Below the pieces are notes generated by a model. That model searched no databases and had not been told where the DNA came from. It was given only the letters and a program-made list of their open reading frames with translations. 5,059 nucleotides of DNA. It comes from Syntrophomonadaceae bacterium. GTDB lineage: Bacteria; Bacillota_D; Dethiobacteria; DTU022; UBA8154. Shown here piece by piece: positions 1 to 4,983 of this stretch (its first letter is position 1; every line of letters starts with the position of its first letter). The stretch spans positions 1 through 5,059 of the forward strand of contig SKMY01000217.1 in assembly GCA_007120815.1 (NCBI GenBank), written 5' to 3'. A program made the position numbers and the translations under genes.

Positions 1-47
1 TCCTTAATACGATAAAAACAATGCGGTAAATCATTTTTCAATCTTCA

Positions 48-76
48 TGGACACCCACTACCCACGGTGTTATAAT
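48..76 (+). promoter_or_regulatory. sigma-A promoter of glnA
   Basis: A -35 box TGGACA (48-53, five of six consensus bases) is followed after exactly 17 bp by a perfect -10 box TATAAT (71-76). Transcription should start near 83, giving a leader of about 26 bases that carries the ribosome site TGGGGGGA (96-103), five bases before the glnA ATG. No GlnR/TnrA-type site (TGTNA-N7-TNACA) is visible in the 108 bases upstream, but an operator further upstream would lie outside the window. Confidence 0.85.
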
Positions 77-108
77 ATATCAGTTTCTAAAATCTTGGGG
101 GGATAATA

Positions 109-1440
109 ATGAATAGCTATTCTCATGATGATATTATGCACTTTGTCAAAGACCTCAAAATTGCATTTATCCGTCTTCAGTTTTCAGATATTTTGGGAAT
201 AACCAAAAATGTTGCGATTCCTGTACCGCAACTCCAAAAAGCGCTGGATGGTGAACTTGCCTTCGACGGTTCATCAATAGAAGGGTTTGTCCGCATAGAA
301 GAGTCGGATATGCACCTCAAGCCGGACCCAAACAGCTTTTGTGTATTTCCCTGGCGGAAAGGGGAGGGAGCAACAGCAAGGTTAATCTGTGACGTTTACA
401 ACCCTGATGATACGCCATTTGAAGGCTGTCCGCGCAACACATTACACCGGGCAATCCGTAAAGCATCAGAGCTGGGACTGGATATGTATGCAGGGCCAGA
501 ACTGGAATTCTTTTTGTTCTTAAAAGATGAACGAGGAGAACCGACAACCATCTCACACGACCAGGGCGGATATTTTGATTTAACACCGGTGGATAAAGGG
601 GAAAACGCCCGTAGGGACATCGTTATTAACTTGCAGAAAATGGGTTTTGAGATAGAAACCTCTCACCACGAAGTCGCGCCAGGCCAACATGAAATATCTT
701 TTAAGTATGCTGATGCCCTTACCACAGCTGATAACATCGCTACCTTTCGATTTGTAGTTCGAACCATAGCCATGGCACATAACCTTCACGCGACATTTAT
801 GCCAAAGCCCGTTTACGGGATCAATGGTTCAGGGATGCATACTCATCTTTCATTGTTTCAAGACGATCAAAACATTTTCTATGATCCCAATACGCCTAAC
901 CAACTCAGTGAAAAAGCGCAATACTTTATTGGTGGTTTAATGGCCCACGTGAAAGGATTTACCGCCATTACTAATCCTATAGTAAACTCATATAAAAGGC
1001 TGGTTCCCGGTTATGAAGCCCCTGTATACAACGCATGGTCTGAACGTAACCGCAGCCCGTTAATTCGTATTCCTGCCAGAAGAGGGGTAGGGACCCGGGT
1101 GGAACTCAGGTCTCCAGATCCTGCGTGTAACCCTTACCTGGCTCTGGCCGTAATGCTTCGTTCAGGAATCGACGGGATAGAAAAGGGCATACAACCCCCT
1201 GAGCCTGTTAATTTTAATATTTATGAGTTAACTGAAAAAGAACGGATAAAAAGAGGTATTGACATTTTGCCTATCAACCTGGGGATGGCCTTAAATGAAA
1301 TGCAAAAAGATGAGCTCATTAAAGAAACCCTGGGAGAGCACATCCTAAACCGGTTTTACGACGCAAAAACCATTGAATGGAATAATTACCGAAGCCGGGT
1401 CCATGCCTGGGAAATAGACCAGTATTTAAAAGTTTTTTAA
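109..1440 (+). CDS. glnA: glutamine synthetase, type I (GSI-alpha)
   Basis: Cytoplasmic glutamine synthetase makes glutamine from glutamate, ammonia and ATP, the central step of ammonia assimilation; type I enzymes are dodecamers. The 443-residue length and near-collinear match to remembered Bacillus GlnA make the call secure. The N-terminal beta-grasp domain covers about residues 15-100 and contains DGSSIEGF (53-60). The catalytic domain shows metal/substrate residues Glu131 and Glu133 (GPELEFF), His244 in NGSGMH, the NRSPLIRIP segment with Arg315 and Arg320, and Glu332/Arg334 in VELRSPDP. Arg62 in the FVRIEESD segment corresponds to the residue that mediates glutamine feedback inhibition in Bacillus, and Glu303 (PGYEAP) to the feedback-linked Glu304. 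The GSI-beta insertion and adenylylation tyrosine motif are absent, so control by adenylylation is unlikely. The ATG follows a strong ribosome site. It stands alone: its own promoter lies upstream, a terminator follows, and lexA converges on it. Confidence 0.98.
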   Translation: MNSYSHDDIMHFVKDLKIAFIRLQFSDILGITKNVAIPVPQLQKALDGELAFDGSSIEGFVRIEESDMHLKPDPNSFCVFPWRKGEGATARLICDVYNPDDTPFEGCPRNTLHRAIRKASELGLDMYAGPELEFFLFLKDERGEPTTISHDQGGYFDLTPVDKGENARRDIVINLQKMGFEIETSHHEVAPGQHEISFKYADALTTADNIATFRFVVRTIAMAHNLHATFMPKPVYGINGSGMHTHLSLFQDDQNIFYDPNTPNQLSEKAQYFIGGLMAHVKGFTAITNPIVNSYKRLVPGYEAPVYNAWSERNRSPLIRIPARRGVGTRVELRSPDPACNPYLALAVMLRSGIDGIEKGIQPPEPVNFNIYELTEKERIKRGIDILPINLGMALNEMQKDELIKETLGEHILNRFYDAKTIEWNNYRSRVHAWEIDQYLKVF

Positions 1441-1527
1441 GCTCATACAAACCCATATCCCCAAGATATATTGGAACGACTGGCCGAAACGTATCATCAA
1501 GGCTGGAGCCGAAAGGAAAAAGCATAA
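1441..1527 (+). other. in-frame open stretch after the glnA stop (possible tiny ORF or read-through tail)
   Basis: Directly after the glnA TAA the same frame stays open for 28 codons before a second TAA at 1525-1527. The translation is protein-like (it includes ILERLAETYHQGW followed by SRKEKA), but it contains no ATG or GTG; the only usual alternative start is TTG at 1471, without a good ribosome site. GSI-alpha enzymes normally end where the glnA stop lies, so this is not a missing part of the enzyme. It could be a remnant of a lost downstream gene, a read-through tail or chance: 28 open codons are not rare at random. I do not recognise the peptide. Confidence 0.25.
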
Positions 1528-1530
1528 TTA

Positions 1531-1565
1531 TACCCCGGGCTGGAAAAACCCGGGGTATTTATTAT
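1531..1565 (+). terminator. intrinsic terminator of glnA
   Basis: A perfect 9-bp stem, TACCCCGGG (1531-1539) with CCCGGGGTA (1549-1557), has a 9-base loop and is followed by a T-rich run TTTATTATT. It lies just after the glnA stop region and between two convergent genes. On the minus strand it also sits 28 bases beyond the lexA stop, but the tract after it there (TAATTATGC) is poorer in T, so it may end lexA transcripts less efficiently. Confidence 0.9.
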
Positions 1566-1592
1566 TATTAGTCTGAATCATGGTACAGCCTG

Positions 1593-2201
1593 TTATTCCA
1601 GGTTTCGAATCAATCCGGTTACTTTTCCGAGTATACGAACATCACTTGAAATGATGGGGGAATAGCTTGGGTTTTCCGGTTGAAGCTTGATGTGATCCTT
1701 TTCGCGGTAAAACTTCTTCACAGTTGCTTCGTCTTCCAGCAGGGCAACAACAATCTCACCGTTTTCGGCAGATGGCTGCTGCCTGACCAGAACCATATCC
1801 CCATGGAGAATACCCGCATCCTTCATGCTGTCGCCTTTGACTTTTAAAAGAAAAACTTGATCGCTTTTGACCATTTCATCTGGAACGACAACAAAGCTTT
1901 CGATATTTTCTTCTGCAAGAATAGGGGCTCCTGCGGTAACCTGCCCGACCAAGGGGACAATTTTCGAACGATTTCTGGGTCTGGAAGAGTAATATTCCCG
2001 ATCAATAATTTCTATCGCCCTGGGTTTTGTTGGGTCACGTTTAATATATCCCTTTTTCTCAAGTGCTTTTAAATGTGCATGAACGGTAGAACTGGACTTT
2101 AAATTCATCGCTTGACATATTTCCCTTACTGATGGCGGGTAATTTTTATTGACCACCTCTTCACTATTGAAATCCAGCATTTCTTTTTGGCGTGATGTCA
2201 G
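1593..2201 (-). CDS. lexA: LexA, SOS-response repressor and self-cleaving protease (CTG start proposed)
   Basis: LexA represses DNA-damage genes until RecA filaments stimulate its self-cleavage. Started at CTG 2201 the protein has 202 residues, the usual length. An N-terminal winged helix-turn-helix (about 1-65) includes YPPSVREI, SSSTVHAHL and the wing RDPTKPRAIEI. The cleavage site Ala90-Gly91 lies in VTAGAP. The S24-type peptidase domain has nucleophile Ser125 (KGDSM) and general base Lys162 (EATVKKF). The first ATG (2180) would remove the start of helix 1: the seven codons before it read LTSRQKE, continuing into MLDF, which matches the family pattern LTxRQxEILDF. Upstream in this frame are TAA and TGA stops, and no ATG, GTG or TTG lies between them and 2180; CTG at 2201 is the only near-cognate start and has GGAG six bases before it. 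Identity is certain; the CTG start is inferred. Confidence 0.96.
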   Translation of the reverse strand: MTSRQKEMLDFNSEEVVNKNYPPSVREICQAMNLKSSSTVHAHLKALEKKGYIKRDPTKPRAIEIIDREYYSSRPRNRSKIVPLVGQVTAGAPILAEENIESFVVVPDEMVKSDQVFLLKVKGDSMKDAGILHGDMVLVRQQPSAENGEIVVALLEDEATVKKFYREKDHIKLQPENPSYSPIISSDVRILGKVTGLIRNLE

Positions 2202-2220
2202 GTTTTTCTCCGCTTATCAT
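2164..2220 (-). CDS. possible 18-codon upstream ORF overlapping the lexA start
   Basis: In a frame different from lexA, an ATG at 2220 opens 18 codons (MISGEKPDITPKRNAGFQ) ending with TAG at 2166-2164. It is preceded by AAGGTGG, a reasonable ribosome site though rather close to the ATG. The ORF begins upstream of the proposed lexA CTG start and ends inside lexA, so its translation could couple to, or compete with, LexA synthesis. The peptide resembles nothing I recognise, and the overlap may be incidental. Confidence 0.25.
   Translation of the reverse strand: MISGEKPDITPKRNAGFQ
2202..2211 (-). promoter_or_regulatory. ribosome binding site supporting the lexA CTG start
   Basis: On the minus strand GGAG (2211-2208) is followed by six bases (AAAAAC) and then CTG (2201-2199), ideal spacing for initiation. 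Before the downstream ATG at 2180 the sequence is only A-rich (CAAAAAGAA), a weaker site. This favours the CTG start that restores the complete first helix of LexA. Confidence 0.6.
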
Positions 2221-2233
2221 CCACCTTTTCAGT

Positions 2234-2262
2234 TGTTATAAAAATTATGAACAATTATAACA
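2234..2262. promoter_or_regulatory. inverted repeat over the lexA -10 box, candidate operator
   Basis: TGTTATAA (2234-2241) and TTATAACA (2255-2262) form a perfect 8-bp inverted repeat with a 13-bp centre. The right arm covers most of the lexA -10 box (2254-2259) and the left arm reaches past the expected transcription start, a typical place for a repressor. It is not the Bacillus SOS box (CGAAC-N4-GTTCG); only a GAAC half (2249-2252) lies inside. Because the arms are AT-rich, partial chance origin is possible. LexA autoregulation is common, so LexA is one candidate ligand. Confidence 0.35.
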
Positions 2263-2282
2263 TAAAAAAGATAAATTAGCAA
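2254..2282 (-). promoter_or_regulatory. sigma-A promoter of lexA
   Basis: On the minus strand TTGCTA (2282-2277, four of six consensus bases) is separated by 17 bp from a perfect TATAAT (2259-2254). Transcription should start near 2247, giving a leader of about 45 bases before the CTG at 2201. The promoter lies in the 114-bp gap after leuA, so lexA need not depend on the leuA transcript, although no strong terminator separates the two genes. Confidence 0.75.
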
Positions 2283-2315
2283 ACAGCGGTTTGTGTAGAA
2301 TATCTATTTGGTGTA

Positions 2316-3875
2316 TTATACAATTTCCTGCTCCACACGACTATTTACATGATTGTTGTTATTCAAATGAAAAACATTGATAAGTTTGTTTATTCCATCC
2401 AGGTATGCTTTGACACTGGCTTCCACAATGTCGGTGCTCATTCCTCGACCAATAATATTCTTATCTTCGTACGTGATTTTTATAGATACTTCACCCAGGG
2501 CATCCCGGCCATGGGTGACAGCCCTTAAGTTATAGCTCTCCAACCTGGGGTTCACGCCGGTTATTTTATCAACAGCATTGTAAGCGGCATCAATGGGCCC
2601 GGCACCACTGGCAACATCCTGCATGACTTCTTCGTCTTTTCGCAGACGAACGACCGCTGCAGGTATTGTTTTTGTCCCACTGGTGGTTTGCAAATATTCC
2701 AATTCATAGGTTGGTTCTGCATAGGATACATCGATCATCAGGGCCTCAAGGTCCTCGTTGTATACCTCTTTCTTTTTATCGGCCAACTCTAAAAAACGCT
2801 GATAGAACTGCTCAAATTCTCCATTCTCAAGGTGATAGTTCATTGCTTCCAGGTGATGCCTTACCGCGTGCCTCCCTGAGCGGGCGGTAAGGATCATTTG
2901 CGCTGCCTGGCCGCCGATTGTTTCCGCATTAATAATTTCATAGGTGCTTTTATCCTTCAGGACACCATCTTGATGTATGCCTGAAGAGTGGGCAAAGGCA
3001 TTAATTCCAATAACCGCTTTGTTGACCGGAATGGGAATACCCGTTAATTTACTAACCAGCCTGCTGGTTCGATATATTTCCTTTTCGTTAATACCCGTGG
3101 TAAAAGGATATTGATCACCCCTAATTTTCAGGCTCATCACGATTTCTTCCAATGCAGCATTTCCAGCCCTTTCTCCAATCCCATTAATATTGCATTCAAC
3201 CTGTCTTGCGCCATTAGCCACCGCAGCAAGCGAGTTTGTTACAGCCAAACCCAGATCATTATGGCAGTGCACACTGAGAACGACTTTGGAGATATTGGGA
3301 ACCTCGGTTTTTATCTTTCTTATCAGCGCCCCATATTCATCGGGCGTTGTGTACCCGACGGTGTCCGGTATGTTTACAACGGTTGCCCCGGCATCAATTA
3401 CGGCTTCAATCACTTTCATAATGTAATCGACTCGAGCCCGGGTCGCATCCTCTAAAGAGTACTCTACATCGTTTGTAAACGACTTGGCATATTTAACGGC
3501 CCGAATGGCTTCTTCCAAACAAACTTCCGGTGATTTGCGCAGCTTCTTTTCCATATGAATATCTGAAGCCGCTAAGAATACATGAATTCTCGGCTTTGCA
3601 GCCTCCTTGATCGCATCCCAAGCACAAGCAATGTCTTCCTTGACTGTGCGGGCCAGGGCCGTGATCACCGGATTTTTAACTTCCCGGGAAATTTGTTGAA
3701 CTGCCTTTAATTCACCAGGTGACGAAATAGGAAAACCCGCTTCTATAATATCAACATTAAGCCGCTCTAGCTGCTTGGCGATCTGTAATTTTTCTTGAAG
3801 ATTTAGCCTTGCCCCGGGTGTTTGCTCTCCATCCCTCAACGTGCTGTCAAAAATCATGATCCGATTATCCAACAT
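2316..3875 (-). CDS. leuA: 2-isopropylmalate synthase
   Basis: LeuA condenses acetyl-CoA with 2-ketoisovalerate to 2-isopropylmalate, the first committed step of leucine synthesis, in the cytoplasm. The 519 residues match the roughly 518 of Bacillus LeuA. The N-terminal HMGL-type TIM barrel carries the signature STLRDGEQTPG (11-21), with Arg14 and Asp15, metal ligands His203 and His205 (HCHND), and Asn239 in GIGERAGNA. A linker follows the barrel, then the C-terminal leucine-binding regulatory domain (about 385-505), with SGAGPIDAAYNAV and GRGMSTDIVEASVKAY, so feedback inhibition by leucine is expected. The tail is Asn-rich (four Asn at 505-508). ATG 3875 is chosen because AGAGGTG lies just upstream and MLDNRIMIFD aligns with the family start; a farther ATG at 3923 lies inside the leader terminator hairpin. 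A leucine T-box precedes the gene. No other leucine or isoleucine-valine gene lies downstream in the window; lexA follows. Confidence 0.97.
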   Translation of the reverse strand: MLDNRIMIFDSTLRDGEQTPGARLNLQEKLQIAKQLERLNVDIIEAGFPISSPGELKAVQQISREVKNPVITALARTVKEDIACAWDAIKEAAKPRIHVFLAASDIHMEKKLRKSPEVCLEEAIRAVKYAKSFTNDVEYSLEDATRARVDYIMKVIEAVIDAGATVVNIPDTVGYTTPDEYGALIRKIKTEVPNISKVVLSVHCHNDLGLAVTNSLAAVANGARQVECNINGIGERAGNAALEEIVMSLKIRGDQYPFTTGINEKEIYRTSRLVSKLTGIPIPVNKAVIGINAFAHSSGIHQDGVLKDKSTYEIINAETIGGQAAQMILTARSGRHAVRHHLEAMNYHLENGEFEQFYQRFLELADKKKEVYNEDLEALMIDVSYAEPTYELEYLQTTSGTKTIPAAVVRLRKDEEVMQDVASGAGPIDAAYNAVDKITGVNPRLESYNLRAVTHGRDALGEVSIKITYEDKNIIGRGMSTDIVEASVKAYLDGINKLINVFHLNNNNHVNSRVEQEIV

Positions 3876-3878
3876 AAT

Positions 3879-3885
3879 CACCTCT
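3879..3885 (-). promoter_or_regulatory. ribosome binding site of leuA
   Basis: AGAGGTG on the minus strand lies three bases before ATG 3875; its GAGG core is five bases from the start codon. It decides the start against the ATG at 3923, which lies within the loop and stem of the T-box terminator, would be removed from terminated transcripts and lacks this site. Confidence 0.85.
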
Positions 3886-3905
3886 ATTGAAATTTTTGTG
3901 TAACT

Positions 3906-3941
3906 AAAAAACCTTCCGCCCAAAATATAGAGACGAAAGGT
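3906..3941 (-). terminator. regulated terminator of the leuA T-box
   Basis: ACCTTTCGTC (3941-3932) pairs with GGCGGAAGGT (3920-3911) in a 10-bp stem with two G-T pairs and an 11-base loop, followed by six T on the minus strand (3911-3906). It ends about 30 bases before the leuA ATG and should stop transcription when tRNA-Leu is charged. Confidence 0.93.
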
Positions 3942-3962
3942 GTCTTCCGTGGTACCACTCTA
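3928..3962 (-). promoter_or_regulatory. T-box antiterminator
   Basis: On the minus strand TAGAG (3962-3958) pairs with CTCTA (3932-3928), the bulge TGGTACC (3957-3951) is free for the tRNA acceptor end, and ACG (3950-3948) pairs with CGT (3935-3933). The 3' half of this structure overlaps the 5' arm of the terminator stem (3941-3932), so the two are mutually exclusive, as the T-box mechanism requires. Confidence 0.9.
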
Positions 3963-4176
3963 CTTGACAAACGCAACGTTTGCCCGCTTAAGCGTTCTTC
4001 TTTTAACGGTGAAGCACCGTCCGGGCTTACTCTTTATCATTTCAGCCGGCTTCTCGCAGGGGAGTTTCGGCGAAAAAAGAAGAGGTTACTCTTTCAGCAA
4101 GCGGTAACTCTCTGTACACTTCTTTTGTCCCTACTGATCCTGCTCATCGTTTTTAACACGATTTAAATTAGCTCTA

Positions 4177-4205
4177 ATCTTATACTGTTTTCGATTTGCT
4201 GTCAA
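4177..4205 (-). promoter_or_regulatory. sigma-A promoter of the T-box/leuA transcript
   Basis: A perfect -35 box TTGACA (4205-4200) is followed after 17 bp by TAAGAT (4182-4177), four of six -10 bases. Expected start is near 4170, giving a leader of about 295 bases to the leuA ATG that includes the whole T-box. A TATAAG overlap two bases upstream would give only 15-bp spacing and is less likely. Confidence 0.8.
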
Positions 4206-4230
4206 CCTGATTTTTAATAAATTTTTCAGG
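4206..4230 (-). promoter_or_regulatory. A/T-rich dyad abutting the leuA -35 box
   Basis: On the minus strand CCTGA and TCAGG flank 15 bases made only of A and T with A-runs, directly before the -35 box. A/T-rich tracts in this position act as promoter UP elements in many bacteria; the 5-bp inverted repeat could alternatively be a regulator site. Both readings are inferences from position and composition. Confidence 0.3.
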
Positions 4231-4232
4231 GG

Positions 4233-4262
4233 AAGAGTAAAGAAGAGCAAAGAAGAGCAAAG
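4233..4262 (+). repeat. three tandem copies of a purine-rich 10-mer
   Basis: AAGAGTAAAG (4233-4242) is followed by two identical AAGAGCAAAG copies (4243-4252, 4253-4262), then a degenerate G-rich run AGGGGAGGGG. The period is exactly 10 bp. It lies upstream of the leuA promoter and has no coding role that I can see. Confidence 0.7.
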
Positions 4263-4269
4263 AGGGGAG

Positions 4270-4321
4270 GGGTTAGAACGAAAACCGGTTTTGGAGGAGT
4301 CGTTCCGACTCCTTGTAACCC
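4270..4321 (+). repeat. palindromic module, copy A
   Basis: An outer pair GGGTTA (4270-4275) / TAACCC (4316-4321) encloses the 12-bp perfect palindrome AAAACCGGTTTT (4281-4292) and a strong hairpin AGGAGTCG-TTC-CGACTCCT (4295-4313). No T-run follows on either strand, so it is not an ordinary terminator. The GGGTTAG plus AAAACCGGTTTT unit recurs at 4595-4631 in the same orientation, which marks it as a repeated element rather than chance. Confidence 0.55.
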
Positions 4322-4390
4322 GTAGTCGCTTATTTTTTAAACCCATTAACGTCCGATAATATACATTATGTTAACCAAGAAGAAGGGGTA

Positions 4391-4416
4391 TAAAAATACC
4401 GCTTAAGTAGCGGTAT
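4391..4416 (-). terminator. minus-strand intrinsic terminator of a lost or short gene
   Basis: ATACCGCT (minus strand 4416-4409) pairs perfectly with AGCGGTAT (4403-4396) around a 5-base loop, and five T follow on the minus strand. It lies 12 bases beyond the stop of the minus-strand remnant at 4428 and about 190 bases upstream of the leuA promoter, so it would insulate leuA from transcription coming from the right. On the plus strand no T-run follows. Confidence 0.75.
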
Positions 4417-4427
4417 CTGAGCATGAA

Positions 4428-4571
4428 TTAGATGAATGGTATGTTTAATGGAGTCATATTCGCCATATCCCAGGCAGCTGCCAGCACGCTCTGGTGTTCA
4501 AGCATTACACCGTTAATGACCTATTTAAAGGCGTCTATGAGTTTGTTATTTGCAGAGACTTGGTATATCAA
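4428..4571 (-). pseudogene. short protein-like remnant ending before a terminator
   Basis: Reading leftward from a TTG at 4571 the frame gives 16 codons (including SANNKLIDAFK), a TAG at 4523-4521, then codons for VINGV and a 25-codon ORF from ATG 4505 (MLEHQSVLAAAWDMANM, then TPLNIPFI) ending TAA at 4430-4428. The second part is GC-richer than its surroundings and looks coding, and an intrinsic terminator follows at gene-end distance. I do not recognise the family. It may be the decayed 3' end of a gene cut off upstream, or a very small gene starting at 4505; no good ribosome site precedes 4505. A TATAAT at about 4585-4580 lacks a convincing -35 box. Confidence 0.3.
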
Positions 4572-4594
4572 AGCTCATTATATCTGGCAGTTAA

Positions 4595-4631
4595 GGGTTA
4601 GGAGTAAAAACCGGTTTTAGATAGACTAACC
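4595..4631 (+). repeat. palindromic module, copy B
   Basis: GGGTTAG (4595-4601), then five bases, then AAAACCGGTTTT (4607-4618), then CTAACC (4626-4631), which pairs with GGTTAG at 4596-4601. Compared with copy A the palindrome and the GGGTTAG arm are identical and the spacing differs by one base; the inner GC-rich hairpin of copy A is absent. The two copies lie about 325 bp apart and bracket the terminator and coding remnant. Confidence 0.55.
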
Positions 4632-4983
4632 ATAATTAGCTGGCAAGTTTTAAAATCTTTAACATTTGAACCATTATGAACCATCTAAGCAACTTACTAA
4701 GCGCGATTTAAAATTTTTGTGATATTTGCATTTAAGCGCTTTAACCTGCACTAAATCATCACTTAACCTACCAGTATTTCAGTCATCACCAATCACACAA
4801 CCATTAAATTTGCCTTCGGCACAACATATTATAAACTTTTCCCTCACAACAAAATTTAATGCCTCCTCTCCCCTCTGTTTTTTTTATGCATATATTATGT
4901 AAACTAAAATGGTTATGAATATTTTTAGATAAGCCTTTATAGTAATATATGCAGAAGGAAACATTTTCCATTATAATTATATA
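4632..4983. other. AT-rich non-coding stretch
   Basis: I see no gene on either strand here; open frames are short and without supported starts. It contains a direct repeat TGAACCAT (4667-4674 and 4677-4684, period 10) and a pyrimidine-rich run around 4862-4890. A minus-strand TATAAT near 4830 has no matching -35 box. Next to the intron end it represents the DNA flanking the intron's 3' splice site. Confidence 0.5.

Larger units (their letters stand above)
3906..4150 (-). promoter_or_regulatory. leucine T-box riboswitch (tRNA-sensing leader of leuA)
   Basis: This leader binds uncharged tRNA-Leu and switches between terminator and antiterminator. Stem I is closed by GCAGG (4143-4139) with CCTGC (4060-4056). 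Its internal loop has the CAGTA element on the 5' side and, opposite, GAAACTCC containing the specifier codon CTC (4064-4062, Leu, anticodon GAG). The distal part shows the AGAGAG bulge and an apical TTGCTGAAAG loop. Downstream come a hairpin ACGGTG-CTT-CACCGT (4020-4006), a Stem III hairpin (3984-3966, 8 bp, loop TTG), the T-box core GTGGTACCACGG, and the terminator. The bulge TGGTACC (3957-3951) can pair with a tRNA ending ACCA, fitting tRNA-Leu. Specifier, discriminator base and downstream gene all agree on leucine. Confidence 0.96.

Noticed and set aside
757..764. GTTCGAAC palindrome resembling SOS-box halves
   Set aside because: It lies deep inside glnA coding sequence, lacks the 4-bp spacer of the SOS box, and is explained by codons.
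317..789. Minus-strand open frames within glnA
   Set aside because: They are antisense to a strongly conserved enzyme and have no ribosome sites or recognisable domains.
2313..2318. Minus-strand TATAAT at the leuA stop codon as a second lexA promoter
   Set aside because: No acceptable -35 box lies 16-18 bp upstream, and the promoter at 2254-2282 is better in both boxes and spacing.
2666..3455. Plus-strand open frames within leuA
   Set aside because: They are antisense shadows of conserved leuA codons without supported starts.
3876..3923. A 16-residue N-terminal extension of LeuA from the ATG at 3923
   Set aside because: That ATG lies inside the T-box terminator hairpin, has no suitable ribosome site, and the extension does not fit the family; ATG 3875 has AGAGGTG upstream.
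4131..4346. Minus-strand 71-codon open frame
   Set aside because: It covers the leuA promoter, the A/T dyad and the hairpin of copy A, and its translation is low-complexity basic sequence without a supported start.
4521..4523. TAG in the minus-strand remnant as a pyrrolysine codon
   Set aside because: Some Firmicutes use pyrrolysine, but the frame is only about 49 codons, resembles no methylamine methyltransferase, and decay explains the stop more simply.
4432..4620. Plus-strand 62-codon open frame
   Set aside because: It is the antisense of the more protein-like minus-strand remnant, has no clear ribosome site and runs through the palindrome of copy B.
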